A stretch of 64,000 nt of DNA from assembly GCA_002478865.1 (NCBI GenBank), contig DLJZ01000002.1, positions 186,001 through 250,000 on the forward strand, read 5' to 3'. Shown here piece after piece: positions 51,728 to 60,830 of this stretch. The notes below the pieces were generated by a model. That model was given only the letters and a program-made list of their open reading frames with translations. It had not been told where the DNA came from and made no database searches. This stretch comes from Hungatella sp. UBA7603 (GTDB lineage: Bacteria > Bacillota > Clostridia > Lachnospirales > Lachnospiraceae). The number at the start of each line of letters is the position of its first letter. Position 1 is the stretch's first letter. The position numbers and the translations under genes are program-made.

Positions 51728-54617
51728 CTGTTTTTCCTTCTGTTGAGGTTGTTTCCTTTGTCTGTCCTAGCTCCAGTTTGCTTTTATAGCGTTTTATCAT
51801 CCGCATCTCCAGGAATAGGAAGCCTGCCGCCAAAACTACATTGATTGCAATGGCTGTGATCTGCCAGCTCATTAAGCCTCCCTTTGCGTTGTCTCCTTCG
51901 TAAGCGCGGCTGTTGACAACCGTATACATAATATTCTTAGCAGACTGTCTCATGGCCTTTAAACTGGTGGCGCTGGTGGTATCTTTAAGATGATTGGTTT
52001 CCGTATCATAAGCAACCAGCATGGCATCGTTTCCATTTCTGATTTCCTGGTCTGCATTCTGGTATCCGTATCCACCAAAATAATCCGTGAGGACAAATCC
52101 CTGAAAGCCCCATTCCTCTCTTAATACGGTATTAAGAAGGGTATTGGATGCTCCTGCATATTCCGTTCCAATATAGTTAAAGGATGACATGACAGCTTTT
52201 GCTTTGCCTTCCTTAACTGCGATTTCAAACGGCTTTAGATAAATCTCACGAAGGGCCTGTTCCTCAGACCAGGTACAAAGCATATTGTTTCGGTTTGTTT
52301 CCTGATCGTTAAATGCGAAATGTTTGATATAACCGTATACACCAAGCTTCTCCGCTCCTCTTAAGGCACTGGCAGCCATTTTGCCGCCTAGTAAGCCATC
52401 TTCTGAGTAATACTCAAAGTTACGTCCACCAAAGGCGGAACGGTGGGTATTCATAGCCGGTGCGTACCAGCCGGATACACCCATCTCATCTGCCATGGTT
52501 CCAATGCTCTCTCCAAAGGCTTCTGCAATATCATCGTTCCATGTACATGCAATCATAACGGCTGACGGGAAGCCGATGGAGCCAACCCCTGTAAAGTTAT
52601 TATTAATAGACGCAGGTCCGTCACAATCTACGGTTCCTACCTTCTTTACACTCTTAGCCGCAGAGGTCTGATATCCGCCTATGGCGACCATGGTATCCAT
52701 CTCTGTTGCTGTTAGCTGATCAAGAAGTTTCTCCCACTGAGGATCGTCATAAGGCAGACCTCGCATGGAGGCAAGTGCCAATCCATTTTTCGCTCCGGTT
52801 ACTGGCATCTCATCGGATGCATTATTGTAATCCTCTGGGTTGTAGTTTTTATTGTTTAAAAAGGTCTCTTTATATTTCTCCGGCATGGTCATGGTCTTAG
52901 GAGGTGCGGTTGCTTCTTTATAATTAGCGAACCCATCTGCTCTGGATAGAACCTCGATGTCTCCTTTTGCCTCTTCAAACTGATTTACCGTAGCCAAAGT
53001 ATCGGTGGAACGTGGATTAGATTCATTGTATACAATCTGGGATGAAACGGTAAAGTTCTGTTCCTCTATGATGCGATGAGAATCATTTCGAATGGAAATG
53101 CCGTAGTCTCCCGCATCCAAAACGTAACCGCCGCTTCCCTTGGAATCATAGGATGCCATATCTTCTGCAAGGAATGAGATGGATACCGTCTCTGAGTCAC
53201 CTGGTTTCAGGAGTCCAGTTTTATCATATGCAGCTAGATTAGCAGAAGCTTTCTCAACCCCACCGTTTGTATAAGGAGGATTATAATAAACCTCAACCAC
53301 ATCCTTACCAGCCGTATTTCCAGTATTGGTGACTGTCACATCAAAGGAAATCTTACCGTCTGACTGGGTCATCTCTCCCATCTTTTGGGTGAATGTAGTA
53401 TAGGAAAGTCCATAGCCAAACGGATACATAACGGACTTATCATAGTCGATCAAACCTTCCTCTGCCGCAGTTTCAAAGAAACGGTACCCTACATAAATGC
53501 CGTCCACATAATTGATAAAGCTTGGATAGGTAGCTTCTCCTTTAAATGCCTTTCCTGCGAAATCTTCCATGTTGTCGTAAACGAAGCTGCCAAAGTTGTT
53601 ATATTGAGGGGTATCTGTTAAGTCCCTTACAAAAGTGTCACTGGTTTTTCCAGATGGATTTACAGTTCCACTTACAATCTCTCCCAATGCTTCGAAACCA
53701 GACTGACCAGTTCCAGGACACCAGATGGCACTTTTAATCTGTTTATAATCCTCTAAAAAGCCTAACTCCATGGCATTTGCACCATTGTATACGAAGATAA
53801 CGTTATCGAAGTTTGAGCATACTTGGTCTACCATATCCTTTTCTGTCTTACTAAGTTTCAGGTAATGGTCTCCGTCTTCAAAGTCCTTATAGTCCTTGGA
53901 ATTATCTGTATACGTTACTTTGCTCACATCATCTGGAAGATCTGCGCCTTCCCCACCCACACGAGTGATGACGATCATGGCTGTGTCAGAAAAAGTCTTA
54001 GCACCAGATAAAAGCTCCTGGCTGTAAGATGTCTTCACAGGCTCTGGAAGAGTCCAGTCTTGCTCCCACATTCCTACACTTGGACGGTCTGCCCGGTAGG
54101 TTTTATAAAAGTCCGATAATGCAGTATTTAACTTAAAACCTGCATGCTCCAATCCCTGAAGCAGAGACACCGTCTCATATGCATCGGAGAGAGAGCCAGA
54201 GCCGGTTCCACCGTAACATGGATTGGTAGAAGCCCAGCCAAATACATTCAGGTTTGAATCTGTTTTTAAGGGAAGAAGGTCGGAATCATTTTTTAACAAT
54301 ACAATTCCTTCTTCTGCAATTTCAGTACAAAGCTTTGTTGCCTTATCGGAAGTCTCTTCTGAAATCGTTCCGCTTCCAGTAGCTAGGGATATAAGGCTTG
54401 CCATTGGTCCCCAGCAGATCAAATTTACGGTAATTACAAGTGCCAATACAAGAGCCATTATCCCCTGGCTTCTGATTAGATATTTTACGGCACCCTTTTT
54501 CTTTCTGCATGCGATAAATACGGTGATTACGGCAATGGCTGCAATGCCAAGGCCGATGAGATAAGGCACACAGAGATTGACGATCTTCATGACGTCATCA
54601 ATATTGATCTGTAACAT
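51717..54617 (-). CDS. Membrane-anchored GH3 enzyme with swapped domain order
   Basis: 966 residues. Two N-terminal membrane segments (near 11-36 and 52-76) are followed by the GH3 alpha/beta domain (GIVLLKNDSDLLPLK, FGWAS), then the fibronectin-like part, and only then the TIM barrel with KHFAFNDQE and FVLTDYFGG (nucleophile Asp near 844). A last membrane segment (near 915-937) leads to a charged tail. The positive-inside rule puts the catalytic part outside. Reversed GH3 order is known from Ruminococcus and Butyrivibrio enzymes. ATG 54617 follows GGAGGAGG; earlier GTG and ATG codons lack a site. A CCACT/AGTGG hairpin (54644-54659) precedes it. Confidence 0.85.
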   Translation of the reverse strand: MLQINIDDVMKIVNLCVPYLIGLGIAAIAVITVFIACRKKKGAVKYLIRSQGIMALVLALVITVNLICWGPMASLISLATGSGTISEETSDKATKLCTEIAEEGIVLLKNDSDLLPLKTDSNLNVFGWASTNPCYGGTGSGSLSDAYETVSLLQGLEHAGFKLNTALSDFYKTYRADRPSVGMWEQDWTLPEPVKTSYSQELLSGAKTFSDTAMIVITRVGGEGADLPDDVSKVTYTDNSKDYKDFEDGDHYLKLSKTEKDMVDQVCSNFDNVIFVYNGANAMELGFLEDYKQIKSAIWCPGTGQSGFEALGEIVSGTVNPSGKTSDTFVRDLTDTPQYNNFGSFVYDNMEDFAGKAFKGEATYPSFINYVDGIYVGYRFFETAAEEGLIDYDKSVMYPFGYGLSYTTFTQKMGEMTQSDGKISFDVTVTNTGNTAGKDVVEVYYNPPYTNGGVEKASANLAAYDKTGLLKPGDSETVSISFLAEDMASYDSKGSGGYVLDAGDYGISIRNDSHRIIEEQNFTVSSQIVYNESNPRSTDTLATVNQFEEAKGDIEVLSRADGFANYKEATAPPKTMTMPEKYKETFLNNKNYNPEDYNNASDEMPVTGAKNGLALASMRGLPYDDPQWEKLLDQLTATEMDTMVAIGGYQTSAAKSVKKVGTVDCDGPASINNNFTGVGSIGFPSAVMIACTWNDDIAEAFGESIGTMADEMGVSGWYAPAMNTHRSAFGGRNFEYYSEDGLLGGKMAASALRGAEKLGVYGYIKHFAFNDQETNRNNMLCTWSEEQALREIYLKPFEIAVKEGKAKAVMSSFNYIGTEYAGASNTLLNTVLREEWGFQGFVLTDYFGGYGYQNADQEIRNGNDAMLVAYDTETNHLKDTTSATSLKAMRQSAKNIMYTVVNSRAYEGDNAKGGLMSWQITAIAINVVLAAGFLFLEMRMIKRYKSKLELGQTKETTSTEGKTDEV

Positions 54618-54758
54618 TTTTTCATCCTCCTCCATACTAATTGCCACTGATTTGAGTGGTAGTTAGACTTTAACACATAAGAAAGGCTATGAGGCCACCC
54701 TTCCCATAACTGGTATGATTTCACGCACAACCTGCATGTTGCCTGTCTAAGAATTATA

Positions 54759-54801
54759 AAAATAGGCGCCCAGTCAATGCCTTACCGGCTGACGGGACGC
54801 C
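54759..54801 (-). terminator. Terminator of the unrecognised permease gene
   Basis: GGCG-CCC-GTCA on the left pairs with TGAC-GGG-CGCC on the right with a bulge (54765-54801). The minus strand continues TATTTTTATAA. It lies just after the permease stop. Confidence 0.78.
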
Positions 54802-54814
54802 CATCTATGTATAA

Positions 54815-55699
54815 TTAAACTTTGATAAGCCCACTTCCAAACAAGAGATTGATTAAAAATGTAAAGAGAAAGATGGTACAAGCCGGTGGATCCACATGGG
54901 TATCACAATGGCTGTTAATGGTACTAGCTATGAAATCACCAAACAAGGAAGCCGCAATGCCAAAGACAACGCCCATAAACGGATTTCCTGAAGAGACGGC
55001 TGCCAAGGCAGAGAGTATAGCAATGTGATGGGTGGCTGGGACAGCAGCGCCAGAATGGGCAAAGATAAGAGTCGCTCCTGCGATGCCAAAGGAGAGTGCT
55101 GGAAAGCTTGCCATGGCCTCTGTGGATACCCCTCCATTTATCATGGACTGATACACAAATCCGGTTGCAATCCCAATTCCCGCTCCAAGCAACACGTTAC
55201 ACCAAAAACAGGTTCCCCCTGTAAAATACGTCCTCTTCTCCTCTGGTGCTGTCTTTCCTATTAACCCGCCGGTTCCAAAAGCGTACCGCGCAATGATTGC
55301 AGAAAGAAACACAGCAAGGCCTGGTAAATCTGTTTGTAAGTGAAGAAGGGTACCTGCCACATAGTGGATTAAAAATCCCAGAACGCCAAACACCCCTCCC
55401 ACCAAGAGTGTCATTGGATCCCCGGTTCCAAAAAGCGGCGCGGACAGATCCAAACCACTTTTAATCTTTTTCTTCTTACCAGCGTAGGCTGCCGCAGCTA
55501 CACCTCCTGCAAAGGCGATGTGAGGCCCTAAGTAAGAGCCAAAGGCAACATAGTCCAGAATAAAGCTTCCTCCCCCTGACATGGCTGATACTGCGCCTAC
55601 GATGGCAAGGAATGCCGCAAATATAAATATGGGAACAGCCCCTATGTAAGCTCCAATGATTCCTCCCCCAAAAGACCCAATCAAAGCGAAAATATCCAT
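54815..55699 (-). CDS. Multi-pass membrane protein, permease-like, unrecognised
   Basis: 294 residues with about eight hydrophobic segments rich in Gly and Ala, interrupted by a basic loop (AGKKKKIKSG) and a polar loop with TYFTGGTCFWCN. His and Cys cluster near the end (HSGAAVPATHHIA, NSHCDTHVDPPACT), which could bind a metal or thiol ligand. Similar proteins are annotated only as permeases in Firmicutes as far as I recall. Monocistronic, with a ribosome site AAGGAGAATGG. A structured repeat precedes it. Confidence 0.7.
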   Translation of the reverse strand: MDIFALIGSFGGGIIGAYIGAVPIFIFAAFLAIVGAVSAMSGGGSFILDYVAFGSYLGPHIAFAGGVAAAAYAGKKKKIKSGLDLSAPLFGTGDPMTLLVGGVFGVLGFLIHYVAGTLLHLQTDLPGLAVFLSAIIARYAFGTGGLIGKTAPEEKRTYFTGGTCFWCNVLLGAGIGIATGFVYQSMINGGVSTEAMASFPALSFGIAGATLIFAHSGAAVPATHHIAILSALAAVSSGNPFMGVVFGIAASLFGDFIASTINSHCDTHVDPPACTIFLFTFLINLLFGSGLIKV

Positions 55700-55757
55700 A
55701 TTATACCATTCTCCTTATTCTTATTATAAATCCCCAAAACCCATGTCAAGATAAGAA

Positions 55758-55893
55758 AGAGTCTGACTTGTCAGACTCTGCACTGACGCGCTGTCAACTC
55801 AGTGACATCTTCCTCTTAAGCGTCATGCGCATCCTGCAGGTCGTGCTTTGTATTGCATAGGGGAGTTCGTAGAACTTTCCTATGCAATACAAA
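55758..55893 (+). repeat. Dispersed structured intergenic repeat, copy 2
   Basis: Second copy of the element at 5003-5139. The first hairpin (55758-55779) is identical. The middle differs by several bases and one indel. The terminal 22-bp stem (55847-55868 with 55872-55893, loop GTA) differs from copy 1 at three pairs, each changed on both strands. As with copy 1, it lies between two minus-strand genes, next to a terminator. Confidence 0.85.
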
Positions 55894-55922
55894 AAATGCG
55901 TTTCAATTTTGCAGAAACGCAT
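55891..55922 (-). terminator. Terminator of the glp operon
   Basis: ATGCGTTTC (55896-55904) pairs with GAAACGCAT (55914-55922); the minus strand continues TTTTTTG. It follows the FAH-family gene. Confidence 0.85.
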
Positions 55923-55933
55923 CTTTTGTAATT

Positions 55934-56833
55934 CTAATTTACCTTGTTGACAATGACTCCGATTCCATCAATGCTACATTCCACTTCGTCACCAGCCTGT
56001 AAAAATCGAGGTGGATCAAAGCCCATTCCCACACCCTTTGGTGTCCCGGTGGAAATGATCGTTCCTGCCCGAAGGGTCATGCCCTTAGACAGCTCGCTGA
56101 CGATATGGTCGATGTGAAAGATCATGAGACTTGTATTGCTGCTCTGCCTTAATTCTCCATTCACCTTGGACTCAATGTTAAGTTCTGGTGGGTAAGAGAT
56201 AGAACCGGCAGTTAAAATACAAGGTCCCATTGGAGTAAAGCCATCAAGACTTTTTCCGAAGTACCACTGCTTATGGATGTTTTGTACATTACGGGCACTG
56301 ACATCATTTATGATGGTATAGCCAAAGATATAATCCCGAACCTTTTCTGCCGGTACATTCTTTGCATCTTTTCCGATGATAACGGCTAGCTCCACCTCAT
56401 AATCCAGGCTGTCTACCATGTCGCTATGGCTTTCTATGTCTCCGTAAGGACCAACTGCTTCATTCACTCGCTTGGAGAAATAAACCGCGTTGGCACGAGT
56501 TCCGTCGAATTGTTCTTTTTTAAAGCGGGCGGATTCCTCAGCATGATCCATGTAATTGATCCCCAGGCAGATAATATCTTGTTCTGGTCTGGAAATTGGA
56601 GCAAGAAGCTTTACCTCTTTTCTCATAGCGGCTCCGACGATGTTATTGCTGTATGGGTCAAGCCCTGAAGCATGATCTAATAAATCAAGCTCTGACTGGC
56701 TTAGTCCCTTTACTACCTCCAGCATCTCTTTGTACTCCATACCAAAAGCCCTAAGAGGAAAGACCCACGTCTCATCCTTACTCATGACCCCGATATCTCT
56801 TCTTCGGTCAACCTCGTATGTAACTAATTTCAT
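55934..56833 (-). CDS. Fumarylacetoacetate hydrolase (FAH) family protein
   Basis: The 299-residue protein has an N-terminal extension and a FAH domain with CLGINYMDHAEES, YEVELAVIIGKD (metal-binding Glu), YTIINDVSARN, GKSLDGFTPMGPCI and STGTPKGVGMG. Family members are hydrolases, decarboxylases or isomerases of keto acids. It is 12 bases after glpP and ends the glp cluster, an unusual place; a role in clearing a C3-derived by-product is possible but unproven. Confidence 0.88.
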   Translation of the reverse strand: MKLVTYEVDRRRDIGVMSKDETWVFPLRAFGMEYKEMLEVVKGLSQSELDLLDHASGLDPYSNNIVGAAMRKEVKLLAPISRPEQDIICLGINYMDHAEESARFKKEQFDGTRANAVYFSKRVNEAVGPYGDIESHSDMVDSLDYEVELAVIIGKDAKNVPAEKVRDYIFGYTIINDVSARNVQNIHKQWYFGKSLDGFTPMGPCILTAGSISYPPELNIESKVNGELRQSSNTSLMIFHIDHIVSELSKGMTLRAGTIISTGTPKGVGMGFDPPRFLQAGDEVECSIDGIGVIVNKVN

Positions 56834-56845
56834 TGCATCCTCCTT

Positions 56846-57406
56846 TTACATGAACCATAACTCTTCCTTGGTAGTGGAGATTGCATCCGCGCCTGCGGAA
56901 AAAGCCGCTATGATATCCTTTTTATCTGATATCAGACCGCCTGCAATAATGGGAATATTTGTATAGGCCCGAATCTCTTTCAGCACCTTGGGCATAACAC
57001 CAGGCATAACCTCCACTACATCGGGATGAAAGGTATCAATCTGCTTCTTCATGGTACTCTTGGCAAGAGAATCGATGATAAAGGTTCTCTGCACCCCGAT
57101 TAGGCCAAGCTCTACGGCTCGCTTTACCAGAAGAGGTTTTGTACTGATAATCCCATCCGCAAATGTATTCTGCTTTAAAAAATCCACAGCAATATCTCTG
57201 GAGCTTAATCCCTGAGCCAGATCCGCATGTACAATCGCATATTTTCCGTGTTCTTTAATCTGCCTTACGATCTCGCCAATATTTAAAATATTACCATATA
57301 GGACAAATACCATCTGGCAATCTGATTCAAAGCATTTATGAAGTCCGTTTTCATCCTTAACCGCTGCAATCACTGGAGATGTCTCCAACAGTTCCATTGC
57401 TTTCAT
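56846..57406 (-). CDS. glpP: Glycerol-3-phosphate responsive antiterminator GlpP
   Basis: The 186-residue TIM-barrel-like protein matches PF04309: SPVIAAVKDENGL, GKYAIVHADLAQGLSSRDIAV, GIISTKPLLVKRA, VEVMPGVMPKVLKEI and IIAGGLISDKKDI. In Bacillus, GlpP with G3P prevents termination in glp leaders. The ATG at 57406 follows GGAGGAATATTG. A terminator leader resembling those of glpK and the first oxidoreductase lies at 57511-57576, so it probably regulates itself too. Confidence 0.93.
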   Translation of the reverse strand: MKAMELLETSPVIAAVKDENGLHKCFESDCQMVFVLYGNILNIGEIVRQIKEHGKYAIVHADLAQGLSSRDIAVDFLKQNTFADGIISTKPLLVKRAVELGLIGVQRTFIIDSLAKSTMKKQIDTFHPDVVEVMPGVMPKVLKEIRAYTNIPIIAGGLISDKKDIIAAFSAGADAISTTKEELWFM

Positions 57407-57510
57407 CAATATTCCTCCACACCCACAAAATATGGATCTTGTTCTACTTTATCAATCCTTTTCCCCACCGTCAAGGCTATTTTAAACCTTTATCCATTTT
57501 CTTTGAAAAT

Positions 57511-57576
57511 AAAAGCCCCGGCAGAGTGGAAAAAAAGAGGGAATTCCCCTTACTTTCTGACCTAGCCGGGCCATTT
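57511..57576 (-). promoter_or_regulatory. Leader terminator L3 upstream of glpP (antitermination element)
   Basis: On the minus strand CCCGGC pairs with GCCGGG (57565-57570 with 57517-57522), followed by TTTTATTTT. Inside are TAGGTCAGAAAG and an apical GGGAATTCCC. The same order (stem, AGG-purine strand, small hairpin, T-rich strand, stem, T-tract) is found in L1 and L2, though L3 is the most diverged. It also ends the DUF1667 transcript when not read through. Confidence 0.68.
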
Positions 57577-57591
57577 ATCTTCATTGTATTT

Positions 57592-57957
57592 TTATAATAC
57601 CACTTTTACATCTCTGGTTGCAACAATAGATACACCGGTTTTCGCACAATCCTTTATAATTACATCGCCAATGGAAACTGGCGCATTGACTGTGACCTTA
57701 CGGATTTCTTCCATGCAGTCAAATATCTTATCCTTTGGAATGTCCTGACTGGTCTTAACGGAAACCATATCATGTTCTCCTCCTAAGACACGGACCGAGG
57801 AGGTTACCATTCTGGTGGGACTTAAGACTTCCTTTTTTCCGTATTCGATTCCTCTGCCACAGGAATTGCCTGTTACGTTAATCTCATCTTCCTCTATGGT
57901 AACTTTTAGCTGACAACCCAAAGGACAGCGGATACAGGTCAGTTCTCTTATCTCCAT
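57592..57957 (-). CDS. DUF1667 cysteine-rich redox protein
   Basis: The 121-residue protein begins MEIRELTCIRCPLGCQLKV and continues with a fourth Cys in GNSCGRG. The CxxCxxxC plus C pattern suggests an iron-sulfur or metal site. It is always found with the two flavoprotein subunits of this operon type, and probably carries electrons from G3P oxidation. ATG at 57957 has one base between it and the upstream stop, after GGAGGTGGAG. Confidence 0.85.
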   Translation of the reverse strand: MEIRELTCIRCPLGCQLKVTIEEDEINVTGNSCGRGIEYGKKEVLSPTRMVTSSVRVLGGEHDMVSVKTSQDIPKDKIFDCMEEIRKVTVNAPVSIGDVIIKDCAKTGVSIVATRDVKVVL

Positions 57958-57958
57958 G

Positions 57959-59221
57959 TTACTCCACCTCCGTACAGATAACAATTTTTTTAAGGTCTGG
58001 GTAATCCTTTAGGTTTTCCTTCTTAAGGATTACCTGTTCCATCTCACCTGGGGCCAGAACCCGTTTCTTTTTATGGGAGACACGCTCTCCATCGTAATAT
58101 ACACTGATATAACGGTCCTGATATACGTCTGCTACCCGAAAACGAACGGTGATCTGATCTTCCATATGTTCTTTATCAAGTCTTTGAGGAACGGTATAGC
58201 GAACTCCGTTTTCCGCTGCGATTTCTACCATATTGGTAGTCTTTTTCTGCCCTTCCTTTAAGAAAGCGGCTGCGCTGACACCAGCAAGAGAAGCCTCCTC
58301 GGATACATAATCCACCAGATCGTGGACATGAAGCACATTGCCACAGGCAAAGATGCCCTCTGTGCTGGTTTCCAGGCGATCATCCACAAATGGACCTGAG
58401 GTCACAGGATTTAAGTCTACTCCAGCTCCTTCGGAAAGCTCATTTTCTGGTAAAAGACCTACGGAAAGTAAAAGGGTATCGCAACTGATATATTCTTCTG
58501 TCCCTGGAATTGGCTTTTTATTTTCATCTACCTGAGCAAGTGTAATTCCAGTCAACCGATCTTTTCCTTCGATTGCTATGACGGTATGGCTTAATTTCAG
58601 AGGAATTCCGTAGTCGTCAAGACACTGGACGATATTTCTCTTTAGACCGCCGGAATATGGCATCAGTTCTGCCACAACCTTTACCTTGGCTCCTTCTAAG
58701 GTCATACGTCTTGCCATAATAAGCCCGATATCACCGGAACCTAAGATAGCCACTTCTTTTCCTACAGTCTTGCCTTCCATGTTGACAAAACGTTGGGCGG
58801 TACCTGCGGAATAGATTCCTGCGGGACGATATCCTGGTATGTTGAGTGCTCCTCTTGGGCGTTCCCTGCATCCCATGGCCAGTATGATGGCACGTGCCTT
58901 AATAATTGTCAGGCCAGATTCCTTATTTATAATGGTCACTTCTTTATTGGAGTTGATATCCAGTACCATGGTATTTAATAGGTAAGGAATATGCTCTTCT
59001 TCCACCATCTGAATAAAACGGGCAGCATATTCCGGGCCAGTCAGTTCTTCTTTAAAGGTATGAAGTCCAAAGCCGTTGTGGATGCACTGATTTAAAATCC
59101 CTCCTAAGAACTCATCTCGTTCCAGAATCAAAATATCAGTGATTCCTGCTTTTCTTGCGGCTACGGCTGCTGCTAGACCTGCCGGGCCACCCCCTATGAT
59201 TATGATGTCATGCTCTATCAT
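57959..59221 (-). CDS. FAD/NAD-dependent oxidoreductase subunit of the G3P dehydrogenase system
   Basis: The 420-residue flavoprotein has IIIGGGPAGLAAAVAARKAG at the start, an NAD-type motif (VAILGSGDIGLIMARRM near 165) and IFACGNVLHVHDLVDYVSEEA near 290. It looks like a pyridine nucleotide-disulfide type reductase without the redox CxxxxC. In glp operons it pairs with the GlpA-like subunit and DUF1667. Start overlaps the upstream gene by 14 bases. Confidence 0.87.
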   Translation of the reverse strand: MIEHDIIIIGGGPAGLAAAVAARKAGITDILILERDEFLGGILNQCIHNGFGLHTFKEELTGPEYAARFIQMVEEEHIPYLLNTMVLDINSNKEVTIINKESGLTIIKARAIILAMGCRERPRGALNIPGYRPAGIYSAGTAQRFVNMEGKTVGKEVAILGSGDIGLIMARRMTLEGAKVKVVAELMPYSGGLKRNIVQCLDDYGIPLKLSHTVIAIEGKDRLTGITLAQVDENKKPIPGTEEYISCDTLLLSVGLLPENELSEGAGVDLNPVTSGPFVDDRLETSTEGIFACGNVLHVHDLVDYVSEEASLAGVSAAAFLKEGQKKTTNMVEIAAENGVRYTVPQRLDKEHMEDQITVRFRVADVYQDRYISVYYDGERVSHKKKRVLAPGEMEQVILKKENLKDYPDLKKIVICTEVE

Positions 59222-60668
59222 TTGCTGCCCCTTTCTCTTCCTTTTTCAGCATGTTAGATCCTGGCCGGTTCTTACAGATGTCTTCTGGCGCACGGTTCGT
59301 CTCTCTTGCTAAAATTTCTATGGTCTTAGGTCCGCAAAATCCAGCCTGACACCGTCCCATGCCAGCACGTACCCGGCGTTTGACTCCGTCCATGGATACA
59401 GCACCCAGAGTCCTTGTAATGGAATCTACGATTTCTCCTTCACTGACGCCTTCACAGCGGCAGATGATGGTTCCATACCTTGGGTCTTCTTTAATAAGGG
59501 CTCCACGCTCTTCTATGGTCAGCTTTTCAGGGTGTACAATTCCTTTTCGAACCCCATTAAAGTCTTCTCTCTTCTTCGCATCTGCTTTCTTTGCCACTAG
59601 CTCAGCCACATAAACTCCAATGGCAGGGGCACTGGTTAGACCAGGGGATTCAATGCCTGCGGCATCGAAAAATCCAGGAGCGTCTAATACCTCTCCAATA
59701 ACAAAGTCTCCACCTACCTCATGAGCTCTTAAGCCAGAAAAGGAGGTGATAACCTTACGAAACGGAATATCTTTTACCACATAGGCGGCCTTTTTGGTGA
59801 TTTCCGTAAGCTCATCGGCTGTGGTCCTTACATCTTCTTTGCTTTCTACATCAGTCGCAGACGGGCCGATTAAAAGGTTTCCATGAACGGTTCTGGTGAC
59901 TAATACTCCTTTTCCCATCTTTCCGGGAAGCTGGAAAATGGTATGACTCACATGAGCTCCTGCCTGTTTATCCAGAAGAAGGTAATCTCCTTTTCTTGGT
60001 ATAATGGTTAAGGTTTTCTCACTGACCATGTTGTGGAACTGATCTGCATATACGCCAGCTGCATTGATGACAAACTTAGCATGAATGATGGAATCTGGAG
60101 TCTTTAGATCAAATCCTTCTGTGGTTTTTTCAATCCCAAGGATTTCTGTGTTTAGGAAAAACTCCACTCCGTTATCACAGGCGTTTTCTGCAAGAGCAAT
60201 ATTAAGGCCAAAGGGGCAGACAATTCCTCCGGTAGGCGCATAAAGAGCTCCTACTACCTGATCGGTCACGTTAGGCTCTATGGCACGAACTTCATCTCCA
60301 GAAAGGATGGTAAGACCTTCCACTCCGTTGTTAACCCCTTTTTCTAACAGAGCCTGGAGATTTGGCATATCTTCTTCATCAAGGCAAAGCACCAGGGAAC
60401 CATTCTTAATAAAAGGAAAGTCAAGCTCCTTAGAAAGTCCCTCCATCATGCGATTGCCTTCCAGATTAAACTTTGCCTTTAAGGAACCAGGGGATGCGTC
60501 ATATCCCGCATGGACGATGGCGCTGTTTGCCTTTGTTGTACCAGAACAGACGTCCTCCTCCCGTTCTGCCACACAAATCTTCATATCGTAACGGGCCAGC
60601 TCTCTTGCGATTGCACACCCGATGACTCCGCCTCCAATGATTGCCGCATCGTAATACATTTCCTTCAT
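59208..60668 (-). CDS. GlpA-like FAD-dependent glycerol-3-phosphate dehydrogenase with BFD [2Fe-2S] domain
   Basis: 486 residues with an N-terminal DAO-type FAD motif (DAAIIGGGVIGCAIAREL) and, from about 395, a bacterioferritin-associated-ferredoxin-like domain (ICRCEGVSEGEIV ... GMGRCQAGFCG) with four Cys. It should oxidise G3P to dihydroxyacetone phosphate in anaerobes; L-2-hydroxyglutarate oxidase is a relative, but the glpK/glpP context favours G3P. ATG 60668 follows GGAGGAGAAAAC; the frame upstream runs into the leader hairpin L2. Confidence 0.88.
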   Translation of the reverse strand: MKEMYYDAAIIGGGVIGCAIARELARYDMKICVAEREEDVCSGTTKANSAIVHAGYDASPGSLKAKFNLEGNRMMEGLSKELDFPFIKNGSLVLCLDEEDMPNLQALLEKGVNNGVEGLTILSGDEVRAIEPNVTDQVVGALYAPTGGIVCPFGLNIALAENACDNGVEFFLNTEILGIEKTTEGFDLKTPDSIIHAKFVINAAGVYADQFHNMVSEKTLTIIPRKGDYLLLDKQAGAHVSHTIFQLPGKMGKGVLVTRTVHGNLLIGPSATDVESKEDVRTTADELTEITKKAAYVVKDIPFRKVITSFSGLRAHEVGGDFVIGEVLDAPGFFDAAGIESPGLTSAPAIGVYVAELVAKKADAKKREDFNGVRKGIVHPEKLTIEERGALIKEDPRYGTIICRCEGVSEGEIVDSITRTLGAVSMDGVKRRVRAGMGRCQAGFCGPKTIEILARETNRAPEDICKNRPGSNMLKKEEKGAANDRA

Positions 60669-60710
60669 GTTTTCTCCTCCATATATGCAGTGAATATTCA
60701 AGTTAAAATC

Positions 60711-60772
60711 AAAAGAGAGCAAGGAAAATAAACGGATTTCTCCGTGTTATCTCCTTACTCTCTCGTCTCAAA
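60711..60772 (-). promoter_or_regulatory. Leader terminator L2 upstream of the GlpA-like gene (antitermination element)
   Basis: On the minus strand GAGAG and AAGGA pair with TCCTT and CTCTC (one mismatch), followed by TTTTGATTTT. Inside, CGGA-GAAA-TCCG forms a small hairpin with a GNRA loop, and GAGACGAGAGAG precedes it. L1 before glpK shares the same blocks. It stands between glpK and the next gene, so it sets read-through. Confidence 0.78.
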
Positions 60773-60830
60773 GGGTTGTTATTTAATTAATTTCATGCTA
60801 TCACAGGTAAGACTTAGTGTCAAGATGTTT

